A DNA stretch of 18,941 nt from the NCBI GenBank assembly GCA_018700655.1, contig JABIUG010000449.1:1-18941 (forward strand), read 5' to 3'. The translations under genes were made by a program, and so were the position numbers. The stretch comes from Rhodospirillaceae bacterium (GTDB taxonomy: Bacteria; Pseudomonadota; Alphaproteobacteria; SP197). Positions within the stretch are counted from its first letter, which is position 1; every line of letters begins with the position of its first letter. Under the pieces are notes generated by a model. That model did not search any database, was not told the DNA's origin, and saw only the letters and a program-made list of their open reading frames with translations. Positions 1 through 6,494 of this stretch are shown here, in pieces.

Positions 1-1124
1 AGCTGATTACCGATCTGGCCGAACGTAACGGTGTGCCGCTTGCGGTCTTCAGCCAGAGCACCCGTGATGCCCTGACCGAAGCGCTCGATCCCGGCCTGGA
101 GCCCGATAATCCGGTGGATTACTGGGGTGAGAGCGGCATGCCGGTGATCCCGAAGGTCATGAAGGCCATTGCAGAATCACCGGAGGTCGGTGTCGTCGTC
201 TTTGCCACCAACATGGTCACAGGCAGGGTGCTGGTTTACGAGTCGACTGCGGCGCTGGAAGAAGCGCACCGCACCAGCGGCAAACCCTGCATGATGTTGG
301 GCAACATCACCTCGGCGATCGAAGGAGCCGAGGCAACACGACTGCGTGATGCGGGAATCCCGGTGCTGTCGGGCACGGATACCGGCCTGAAGGCAATCGC
401 GAATCTGATTGGTTGGCACGCCCATCGCCGTAGTGATCGTGGTGTACCGGTAGGATTACCTGTCGAGACGTGGCGCAAGCGCCTGGGTGAGGGTGCTCTT
501 GCGCCTGAGGAGATGATGGATCTGGTTTCGGCTACCGGTGTGGCGACGCCGGTCAGCATCATCTGTTCGAATGAGGATGAGGTGCGCGCTGCCTTGGCGC
601 AAACAGGCCTGCCTGCGGTTCTTAAGACAGCCGAGCCGTCGATCCTGCACAAAACCGATGTCGGCGGCGTCGTTCTGGGACTCGCCGATGAGGATTCAGT
701 GCTGGCGGCCTATCGCGCCATGGCGGCATCGCTGGGTGCGCGCGTCATGCTTCAGCAGACGGCTTCGCCGGGTATCGAGATGCTGGTCGGCATGACGAGC
801 GATGCGACCTTCGGGTCGATCATGACGCTGGCGATCGGCGGAGTTCTGGTCGAAGTGCTGAACGATGCGGTGACGTTTGTCCCGCCGGTTACTCCGGCCC
901 AGGCAGATGTCCTGATCGGCGAACTCAAGGCCGCTGCCCTGCTTGATGGTGTGCGCGGCAGGCCTCCGTCGGACCGGAAGGCCCTGGCCGAGGCCGTATC
1001 GGGCCTGTCCGTTCTGGCTGCGGAACTGGGTGACCTGATTGGTGAATTCGACGTCAATCCATTGCTTGTCCACGAGAATGGCCTGACCGCGGTCGATGCA
1101 CTGGTGACGTTGCAACGTTCCTGA
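1..1124 (+). CDS. Acyl-CoA synthetase (NDP-forming) / acetate-CoA ligase family protein, 3' part
   Basis: The frame is open to the left window edge (first full codon at base 3), so the gene starts upstream; about 373 C-terminal residues are visible of a family that usually runs to about 700. The family makes acyl-CoA from an acid, CoA and ATP through an acyl-phosphate/phosphohistidine route, in the cytoplasm. The first part (to about residue 150) has the look of the succinyl-CoA-ligase-like domain, with a segment reading GLEPDNPVDYWG. The rest is an ATP-grasp domain: VLKTAEPSILHKTDVGGV followed by the MLVGMTSDATFGSIM and FDVNPLLV stretches typical of this family. The CoA-binding domain lies outside the window. 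Acid substrate cannot be told from sequence; acetate, propionate or a dicarboxylate half-ester are all possible. It ends TGA and is followed by a small hairpin at 1141-1163. Confidence 0.88.
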   Translation, partial: LITDLAERNGVPLAVFSQSTRDALTEALDPGLEPDNPVDYWGESGMPVIPKVMKAIAESPEVGVVVFATNMVTGRVLVYESTAALEEAHRTSGKPCMMLGNITSAIEGAEATRLRDAGIPVLSGTDTGLKAIANLIGWHAHRRSDRGVPVGLPVETWRKRLGEGALAPEEMMDLVSATGVATPVSIICSNEDEVRAALAQTGLPAVLKTAEPSILHKTDVGGVVLGLADEDSVLAAYRAMAASLGARVMLQQTASPGIEMLVGMTSDATFGSIMTLAIGGVLVEVLNDAVTFVPPVTPAQADVLIGELKAAALLDGVRGRPPSDRKALAEAVSGLSVLAAELGDLIGEFDVNPLLVHENGLTAVDALVTLQRS

Positions 1125-1140
1125 GAATCCTACGTTTTCG

Positions 1141-1163
1141 ACCTATGCGGTTTCGGCATAGGT
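1141..1163. repeat. Perfect 8-bp inverted repeat with 7-nt loop
   Basis: ACCTATGC and GCATAGGT are exact reverse complements separated by GGTTTCG. It lies 16 bp after the stop codon of the acyl-CoA synthetase gene. It could be a factor-dependent or weak intrinsic terminator, but no T tract follows it on the plus strand. A protein-binding site is equally possible. Confidence 0.5.
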
Positions 1164-1169
1164 GGTCTG

Positions 1170-1196
1170 TGGAATTCCCGCTACCGGTGGATTCCA
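1170..1196. repeat. Second inverted repeat in the DUF1127 leader
   Basis: TGGAATTC pairs with GGATTCCA (seven Watson-Crick pairs and one G-T pair) around an 11-nt interior. It starts 7 bp after the preceding hairpin and ends about 70 bp before the DUF1127 start codon, so it may lie in that gene's 5' leader. Function unknown; a chance structure is possible. Confidence 0.3.
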
Positions 1197-1266
1197 AGGA
1201 GGCCTATCTGCGATCTCGACAGCCCACACCATCGTTGGGCAAACAAGATCAACAAGGAATACGGCT

Positions 1267-1437
1267 ATGGCTAACATTATCCGCAAGCTGCGCGACGAGT
1301 GGCGCATGAAGAGCCTGCGCCGCGAACTCTCCGGCCTGAGCGATGGCCAGCTCGACGACCTCGGTATTCATCGCGGGCAGATCACTGACCTGTCGCGTTA
1401 TTACCACGGGATCGGTCCCCGCCCCGACAGCATCTGA
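1267..1437 (+). CDS. DUF1127 domain small protein
   Basis: This 56-aa basic protein starts at an ATG preceded by AAGGA at 1254-1258, 8 nt upstream. That start is preferred over an in-frame upstream extension back to 1162, which has no family resemblance. Residues about 10-45 carry the DUF1127 signature (WRMKSLRRELSGLSDGQLDDLGI), an amphipathic helix followed by the L-x-D-(I/L)-G-(I/L) motif seen in YjiS-like proteins. DUF1127 proteins are abundant in alphaproteobacteria; some have been linked to phosphate/carbon metabolism and RNA binding, but no biochemical role can be assigned here. It is monocistronic in appearance, with a strong hairpin at 1556-1586 behind it. Confidence 0.88.
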   Translation: MANIIRKLRDEWRMKSLRRELSGLSDGQLDDLGIHRGQITDLSRYYHGIGPRPDSI

Positions 1438-1555
1438 ATTCGTGTGGTGCCACGGGAGCACCGCTCCCCGACGGCGCCGGCCACGACAGAGTTCTCCAGG
1501 TCGTCACCACCTCGCCAATCGAGCGTGGAGCAGTGAAACCAGAGGGCACATCAGG

Positions 1556-1586
1556 CAGAGGCCCGGAGTTCATCTCCGGGCCTCTG
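1556..1586. terminator. Bidirectional terminator hairpin between convergent genes
   Basis: A perfect 13-bp stem (CAGAGGCCCGGAG with its exact complement) closes on a 5-nt TTCAT loop. It lies between the convergent DUF1127 gene (ends 1437) and the lysR gene (ends 1592), exactly where a shared terminator is expected. Neither side has a clear T tract, so termination would rely on stem strength or Rho. The 118 bp between the DUF1127 stop and this stem show no coding signal. Confidence 0.75.
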
Positions 1587-1591
1587 TCGAT

Positions 1592-2497
1592 TCATGCAGT
1601 GCGAATGGTCTCAAGCAGCCATTGCCGGAAGGCGGCAATATCTGCCCGGTCCTGATCAGACGGCTTGGTTGCCATGACGTAACCGGTCTGTGTCGTGATG
1701 GCGTCCGGCACCGGACGCACCAGGCGGCCTGAAGCCAGGTCGTCCATGGCGATCGAGGTGCAGGCCAGCGCGATGCCCTGGCCACCGCGTGCCGCATCCA
1801 TGATCGACGTGCCCGCAACCATGCGCAGGCCCCGTGTTGCCTCGATCCGTGGTTCGCCGATCATCGAGAACCAGTCCGGCCAGCTTGGCCAGTACCAGTC
1901 CTCGGGCGCGTCGTCGTAATGCAGCAGGGTATGGGAGAGCAAATCTGTCAGCGTTGTAATTGCAGGGCCGGTTTTCAGGATGTCGGGGCTGCAAACTGGG
2001 AAGATGTCCTCATCGATCAGCTTGACTGCATCAAGGCCGGTCTGACGGGCTTCACCGTAGAGAATGGCAATATCCGTCGATGCCCTGCGGGCGTCGGGCA
2101 CGACATTGGTGGCGTCGATGCGTAGATCGATCGAGGGAGCGATCGCGCGGAATCCGTTGAGGCGACTGACGAGCCAGCCCGACGCAAAGACCGGTTCGAC
2201 ACTGAGAGCCAGAGGACGTTCCTGAACACCGATGCGCAGGACCTCGGCGGCGTCGGCCAGGTGGCGGAATCCGGCGGATAGCTGAGGAATGGCGCGTTGG
2301 GCCGCAGGTGTCGGGCGCACGCCGCGGCCGTCACGTTCCAGCAGGCGCAGGCCCAGATCGTCTTCCAACGCCTTGATCAGTCGGCTGACGGCGCCTGCCG
2401 TGACATTGAGTTCGTCTGCAGCCTGCGAAACCGAGCCAACCCGGGCCACGGTCTCGAAGGCTCGCAGGGCATTGAGGGAGGGAAGTCGTATTGCCAT
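1592..2497 (-). CDS. LysR family transcriptional regulator (GcvA-like)
   Basis: This is a full-length 301-aa LysR-type regulator. The N-terminus (PSLNALRAFETVARVGSVSQ) followed by AADELNVTAGAVSRLIKALE forms the winged helix-turn-helix at about residues 5-65. The remainder is the periplasmic-binding-protein-like effector domain. The PSLNALRAFE opening and the W-P/W-F stretch near residue 205 resemble the GcvA branch of the family. It is transcribed divergently from the Rieske oxygenase gene, with 101 bp between start codons, the classic LysR arrangement, so it probably controls that oxygenase operon and itself. The ligand is unknown. The start ATG has only a weak ribosome-binding site (GAGAA), and an imperfect palindrome covers the start codon. 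Confidence 0.92.
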   Translation of the reverse strand: MAIRLPSLNALRAFETVARVGSVSQAADELNVTAGAVSRLIKALEDDLGLRLLERDGRGVRPTPAAQRAIPQLSAGFRHLADAAEVLRIGVQERPLALSVEPVFASGWLVSRLNGFRAIAPSIDLRIDATNVVPDARRASTDIAILYGEARQTGLDAVKLIDEDIFPVCSPDILKTGPAITTLTDLLSHTLLHYDDAPEDWYWPSWPDWFSMIGEPRIEATRGLRMVAGTSIMDAARGGQGIALACTSIAMDDLASGRLVRPVPDAITTQTGYVMATKPSDQDRADIAAFRQWLLETIRTA

Positions 2498-2515
2498 TTC
2501 TCAATTATTAAGGAA
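2497..2515. promoter_or_regulatory. Imperfect palindrome at the lysR start, candidate LysR operator
   Basis: Centred on base 2506, seven of nine base pairs are symmetric (core AAT-T-ATT flanked by CT/AG and TT/AA). It is AT-rich in a GC-rich region and overlaps the lysR start codon inside the divergent lysR/oxygenase intergenic region. Position and symmetry suit an autoregulatory LysR-type site, but no binding motif for this regulator is known, so this is inference. Confidence 0.35.
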
Positions 2516-2529
2516 ATCGCAACTCTTGA

Positions 2530-2543
2530 CGACTGGAAAGTCG
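2530..2543. promoter_or_regulatory. Inverted repeat CGACT-N4-AGTCG in divergent promoter region
   Basis: A perfect 5-bp inverted repeat with a 4-bp spacer lies between lysR and the Rieske oxygenase gene, overlapping a TTGACG hexamer (2526-2531) that could serve as a -35 element. No acceptable -10 hexamer follows at 16-18 bp, so the promoter itself is not established. It is a candidate second half of a LysR regulatory region. Confidence 0.3.
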
Positions 2544-2598
2544 ATTGTGGGGCCCAAGGCAGGGGCATAGCTTCGGGCGACAAGACAGGAGATCTGTG

Positions 2599-3759
2599 AT
2601 GAACCCGACCAAGATGTATGGCCCGCTTCCCGGCGGTCTGCATGACGATCCACGCAGGTCCTACACGATGGCTTCGCGCTACTACACGGACCCGGCCATT
2701 TTCGAAGAGGAAATGGACAAGATCTTCGCGTGCTCGTGGATTTTTGTCGGTCATGAGAGCCAGGTCGCCGAGCCCGGTAGTTACAAGACCATCGAGATCG
2801 CTGATGAAAGCATTGCCCTCGTCCGCGGCAGGGATGGCGAACTGCGCTGCTTCTACAATGTTTGCCAGCACCGGGCCCATCGTATCCTGCAGGGCGAAGG
2901 CAAACTCAAACTCACCATGACCTGCCCCTACCACGCCTGGGCCTATGACTTTGAAGGTAAGCTGCGCACGGCCCGTGGATCAGAAAACGTCGAAGGTTTC
3001 GACAAGGGGGAATTCGGCCTCAAACAGGTCCGGGTCGAAACCATGCTGGGTTTGATTTTCGTCAATCTCGATCAGAATGCCCCGGCCTTCGCAGAACAGT
3101 ATGGCGGGCTTGAAGCCGATATTCTGCGCTGGATGCCGCGCGCCGGTCAGCTGGAGTTTTCCTGCGCCCGCGATTTCCATCTCAAGGCCAACTGGAAGGT
3201 CGTGATCGACAATTTCCAGGAGTGTTACCACTGCGAACCGGCCCACCCGGCCTTCGTCGATCTGGTCGAGATGCCGACCTATCGCAACAAAACATTTCAG
3301 TTTTGGTCGTCGCAGACCTCCGATCAGCCCCATTCGAAGACCAGCACGGCCTATGAATTCGAGGCCGGTGATGTCGATTTCGGCTATGCTGGTTACTTCG
3401 TCTGGCCGAACCTGACGATCTGGCTGATGCCGGGTGAACCCAACCTGGCGACGTTACAGATGCTGCCCGACGGGCCGGAAGGTTGCCTTGAGCACCTGCA
3501 CTGGCATGCCCTTGATGGTGCGATGAGCGAACAGGCCACAGCCGCCGTGGACTACATGGTCGATATTCTGCAGCCCGAAGACATCGCGATCTGCGAAAGT
3601 GTCCATATGGGTCTGAAGTCGCGCGGCTATGATCGTGGCCGCTTCATCGTCGACCGCGGTCGCACACACATCAGTGAACACGCAGTCCACCATTTCCACA
3701 TGCTCGTGATGCAGGCACTGGAAGGTGGGCCGTTGCCGGTGCCCCAGGCAGCCGAATAG
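2599..3759 (+). CDS. Rieske non-haem iron oxygenase alpha subunit, carnitine monooxygenase (CntA)-like
   Basis: The product is 386 aa from the ATG at 2599, which has AGGAG at 2587-2591 (7-nt spacing); an upstream in-frame extension to 2545 lacks support. The Rieske [2Fe-2S] ligands are C89, H91, C109 and H112 (C-x-H-x17-C-x2-H). The mononuclear iron site reads DNFQECYHCEPAHP, giving H211 and H216 as ligands and E208 as the residue that would bridge Rieske and iron sites; D328 in QPEDIAICES is the likely third ligand. The bridging Glu, the ECYHC motif and the ESVHMGLKS tail resemble quaternary-ammonium oxygenases (CntA carnitine, GbcA glycine betaine) more than classical ring-hydroxylating dioxygenases. 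Substrate is therefore inferred, not shown. No reductase partner gene is adjacent. It is probably co-transcribed with the isomerase-like gene 49 bp downstream and controlled by the divergent LysR. Confidence 0.88.
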   Translation: MNPTKMYGPLPGGLHDDPRRSYTMASRYYTDPAIFEEEMDKIFACSWIFVGHESQVAEPGSYKTIEIADESIALVRGRDGELRCFYNVCQHRAHRILQGEGKLKLTMTCPYHAWAYDFEGKLRTARGSENVEGFDKGEFGLKQVRVETMLGLIFVNLDQNAPAFAEQYGGLEADILRWMPRAGQLEFSCARDFHLKANWKVVIDNFQECYHCEPAHPAFVDLVEMPTYRNKTFQFWSSQTSDQPHSKTSTAYEFEAGDVDFGYAGYFVWPNLTIWLMPGEPNLATLQMLPDGPEGCLEHLHWHALDGAMSEQATAAVDYMVDILQPEDIAICESVHMGLKSRGYDRGRFIVDRGRTHISEHAVHHFHMLVMQALEGGPLPVPQAAE

Positions 3760-3808
3760 AAGCCAGCCGGCCGGGAATGACCTATTCTTTCCCCAGGAAG
3801 GTGAGGGC

Positions 3809-4417
3809 ATGACAGAGGTCGTCGATTTCTTTTACGGGCCGGGCAGGCGCTATTCCTATCTGGCTTCGATACAGATCGCCCGGATCGAGAGGGATACCGG
3901 CGCGAGCTTTCGCTGGTTGCCGTTTCAAAGCAGCAGGCTGATCACGCATGACGGCAGGGACCCATTCGCGGGAGAGCCGTTATCGGGACAGTACGACTGG
4001 GACTTCCGGCGCAGGGATGCCGAGGCCTGGGCAGCCTTCTATGGCGTCGCGTTCCGCGACCCGATCGGTCGCCTGAAATACGATTATTCCGATGTCGCCC
4101 TGGCAGCACTGGTGGCAGGCCGTCAGGACGCCGTGGTTTCCATGAGCCATCGCCTGTTTCGGCTGATCTTTGTTGATGACCGCCTGGTCCTGGCTCGCGA
4201 CGATGTTCTTGCCGAGGCCCGTGCCGCAGGGCTCGACATGGTGCAATTCGAGGCTGATCTCTATGACGATAAACGCGTCGAAGAACACGAGGCGATCGTT
4301 GAGGAGGCGGCGCGGCGGGGAGCGTTCGGTGTGCCGACATTCTGTGTCGGCGAACACATGTTCTGGGGCAACGACCGGTTGCCGCTGCTCGAGGCGGCCC
4401 TTCGCGGCACGATCTAG
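3809..4417 (+). CDS. DsbA-fold protein, 2-hydroxychromene-2-carboxylate isomerase-like
   Basis: This 202-aa protein belongs to the thioredoxin-fold DsbA/HCCA-isomerase (kappa-class GST-like) family. Evidence is the N-terminal strand motif VDFFYGPGRRYSYLAS (residues 5-20), a central helical region, and the C-terminal GVPTFCVGEHMFWGNDRL (174-191) with the cis-Pro V175-P176. There is no CxxC pair, so it is not a dithiol oxidase. HCCA isomerases use glutathione to isomerise an intermediate of naphthalene breakdown, but many homologues have unknown substrates. The usual S-P-Y-S-Y motif reads R-R-Y-S-Y here, so the canonical active-site serine seems absent. Start ATG at 3809 has AGGA at 3795-3798. 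It follows the Rieske oxygenase gene and is probably in its operon. Cytoplasmic, no signal peptide. Confidence 0.8.
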   Translation: MTEVVDFFYGPGRRYSYLASIQIARIERDTGASFRWLPFQSSRLITHDGRDPFAGEPLSGQYDWDFRRRDAEAWAAFYGVAFRDPIGRLKYDYSDVALAALVAGRQDAVVSMSHRLFRLIFVDDRLVLARDDVLAEARAAGLDMVQFEADLYDDKRVEEHEAIVEEAARRGAFGVPTFCVGEHMFWGNDRLPLLEAALRGTI

Positions 4418-4425
4418 AGAAAATC

Positions 4426-4464
4426 CTGATCTGATTGAATCGCTTTGCAACACACTCAGATCAG
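4426..4464. repeat. Perfect 9-bp inverted repeat between convergent genes
   Basis: CTGATCTGA and TCAGATCAG are exact reverse complements separated by 21 nt. They lie in the 98-bp gap between the convergent isomerase-like gene (ends 4417) and the aminotransferase gene (ends 4516). It may contribute to transcription termination in both directions; there is no T tract. Nothing else is seen in this gap. Confidence 0.35.
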
Positions 4465-4515
4465 CTGAAGTTGCTCTGGCTTTGTGAAGGTGGCCCGCCC
4501 TGGACGATGGGATTC

Positions 4516-5634
4516 TCAGGCTTCGCGCAATTCCCGCAGACTGTTGCCCAGACGTTTGGAGCCTTCTTGGATCTGGTCCACGCTGGGGAAACCGAAGGCG
4601 AGGCGAATGTAGGGCCCGGCATTGTTGTGGATGTGGAAGCCTGAACCATGGGCGAAGTCGACACCGTTCCGGTTGGCGATTTCCTTCAGCGCTGCGGGAT
4701 CGGCGTCATCGGGCAGCCTGACCCAGACGAACAGACCGCCGGGCGGGTTGGTGACCGTGCACTCGTTGCCCAGATGCCGGCGCAGGCCGTCGACCATGGC
4801 ATCGCGTTTGGTTTTCAACGCGTCGTTGGCCGTTTCGATATGGGACCACAGGCGATCCTTCAGATATTCGTGGGTGATGGCTGAGGCCAGCGTGTTGGGT
4901 CCGGCATCCATGCGGTGGGCCAGGATGCGCTCCAGCATGGGTGGTTTTGCTATGACATAACCAAGGCGCACGCCTGGTGCGAAGATCTTCGAAAGCGAAC
5001 AGATGTAGATCTGACGCGGGTCATCATCGAGGGCGTAGAGCGCGGGCGGCTTCTCGCCGTCGTAATGGACATCGCCGTAACAGTTGTCCTCGATCACCGG
5101 GATGTCGTGTTTGGCGGCAAGCTCGACCAGCTTCTCGCGCCGATCGCGCGGCATCATGGTGCCGGTCGGGTTCTGATAGGTCGCAAGGGTATAGATGAAG
5201 CGCGGTTTGCGTCCTTCATCGGCAAGGCGCTCCAGTGTGCCGGCCAGCACGTCGACCTTCATGCCGTGTTCGTCGAGCGGAATGCCGACCATCTCAATGC
5301 CGGACGTGCGGTAGGCGCTGATTGTGCCGACGTAGCAGTATTCTTCCAACACCACGATGTCGTCGGTGCCGGTGCACAGCGCTTCAGTCGCCAGCATGAT
5401 CGACTGCATCGAACCGTTGGTAATCAGCATATGTTCGGGGTCGACGCGAACCCCCTCACGATCGAACTCGCGCTGGGCCATCAGTTCACGCAGGCCAGGG
5501 TGGCCCATGTTGCCGGGATAGGTGTTGAGCGCCACCGTGAGATCACTGATGACCCGCTTTGCGGCATCGCCGAAAGCTTCAGTGGGGAAGGATTCCGGGT
5601 TGGTGTTGCCCGTGGCAAAGCTGATGATGTCCAT
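4516..5634 (-). CDS. PLP-dependent aminotransferase, class I/II (LysN/2-aminoadipate-type)
   Basis: The product is 372 aa from the ATG at 5634, supported by a GGGAG ribosome-binding site 7-8 nt upstream. A longer open frame to 5829 is rejected because it overlaps the upstream gene and lacks family residues. Fold-type I signatures are clear: QNPTG (N155 and following), the D183/Y186 pair in IEDNCYGD contacting the cofactor, Schiff-base K216 in SLSKIFAPGVRLGY, and substrate-carboxylate R344 in YIRLAF. The sequence resembles the branch containing 2-aminoadipate transaminase and the aminotransferase domains of MocR regulators, without the DNA-binding part. The amino donor is not determinable. It is the last gene of a minus-strand group with the amidotransferase (46-bp gap) and threonine ammonia-lyase. 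Confidence 0.9.
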   Translation of the reverse strand: MDIISFATGNTNPESFPTEAFGDAAKRVISDLTVALNTYPGNMGHPGLRELMAQREFDREGVRVDPEHMLITNGSMQSIMLATEALCTGTDDIVVLEEYCYVGTISAYRTSGIEMVGIPLDEHGMKVDVLAGTLERLADEGRKPRFIYTLATYQNPTGTMMPRDRREKLVELAAKHDIPVIEDNCYGDVHYDGEKPPALYALDDDPRQIYICSLSKIFAPGVRLGYVIAKPPMLERILAHRMDAGPNTLASAITHEYLKDRLWSHIETANDALKTKRDAMVDGLRRHLGNECTVTNPPGGLFVWVRLPDDADPAALKEIANRNGVDFAHGSGFHIHNNAGPYIRLAFGFPSVDQIQEGSKRLGNSLRELREA

Positions 5635-5680
5635 GGGCAAACTCCCGCAATAGTTATGGTTTCCAGCTTTGCCGGATTCG

Positions 5681-6415
5681 CTATTCGGCAGCGTCGCGAA
5701 CGTTTTCTCGCGCCGGTGATTCACCGAGCCAGCGATCGAGGAAACCCGGCACCCAGGCATCGACCAGATGATCGTACTTCTCGGCATTGGCGAGCTGCTC
5801 TTCGGGCTGTTGCGCGCCGCGTTCTTCAAGTCGGTGCGCGGCCTCTGTCATCCACAGCTTGATGATATCAAGTGAACACTCGGGGTGAAACTGGACGCCA
5901 TAGGCCTGCGGGGCAGCCTGGAACATCTGATGAGGGAAATAGCCGGTGGCGCTGGTTGCCAGCAGGTCACAGCCCGACGGCAGATCGAAACCTTCGCCAT
6001 GCCACTGGTAAAAGAACCCCATGTCGCCCAGAAGTTCTTCGCCGGCGTCTGTCGGGACGACCTGGTTGAAGCCGATCTCGTGCCAGCCGTCATCATGGGG
6101 TTTGACGGTCGCGCCCATGGTCCGTGCCAGCATCTGCGCGCCCAGACAGATACCAAGAAACGGAACGCCTTGCTCCATTACCTTGTCGATCCAGACCAGT
6201 TCCTTGGCGATGAAGTCGAGCGTGTCGTCATCGTTGGCGCTCATCGGACCGCCGAAGACAACGGCACCGGCAATATCGTCGAAACAATCAGGCAGCGTAT
6301 CGCCGGTCGGGAGACAACAACGGACCTCCTCGAACCCCTTGGCCTGCACACCTTTTCCGATGCGGCCGGTGTTCGAATAGGAGCCGTGTACGACGGTGAT
6401 AACCTTGTTTTTCAT
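5681..6415 (-). CDS. Class I glutamine amidotransferase-like protein
   Basis: This 244-aa protein is a stand-alone class I GATase (GuaA N-domain-like). The nucleophile elbow GICLGAQ places Cys90 as the catalytic residue, and VQFHPEC gives the His177/Glu179 pair completing the triad. FGGPMSAND (54-62) is the usual oxyanion-hole region. These domains hydrolyse glutamine to release ammonia, or act on gamma-glutamyl amides; no synthetase domain is attached and none is adjacent, so the acceptor or substrate is unknown. The ATG at 6415 is chosen because homology begins at KVITVVHG just after it; its ribosome-binding site is weak. An upstream in-frame extension overlapping ilvA is disfavoured. About 50 C-terminal residues after the GATase core are family-typical but of unclear role. 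Confidence 0.87.
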   Translation of the reverse strand: MKNKVITVVHGSYSNTGRIGKGVQAKGFEEVRCCLPTGDTLPDCFDDIAGAVVFGGPMSANDDDTLDFIAKELVWIDKVMEQGVPFLGICLGAQMLARTMGATVKPHDDGWHEIGFNQVVPTDAGEELLGDMGFFYQWHGEGFDLPSGCDLLATSATGYFPHQMFQAAPQAYGVQFHPECSLDIIKLWMTEAAHRLEERGAQQPEEQLANAEKYDHLVDAWVPGFLDRWLGESPARENVRDAAE

Positions 6416-6494
6416 GGACGCCGAGTTTCGCCATCCCGGGCGCGACGTCAACCTTCTGTGATGACGTCTACTGGAATGAGTTGTCAGAGGTTGT

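Noticed and set aside
2526..2554. TTGACG as a -35 box for the Rieske oxygenase promoter
   Set aside because: The bases 16-18 bp downstream are G-rich and do not resemble a -10 hexamer, so a sigma-70 promoter is not supported.
5635..5829. 65-residue N-terminal extension of the aminotransferase
   Set aside because: Overlaps the amidotransferase gene; the internal ATG at 5634 has a GGGAG site and begins the family homology.
4915..5862. Long plus-strand open frame (315 codons) opposite the aminotransferase and amidotransferase genes
   Set aside because: It lies antisense to two well-supported genes, shows no recognisable domain and is the kind of shadow frame common in GC-rich DNA.
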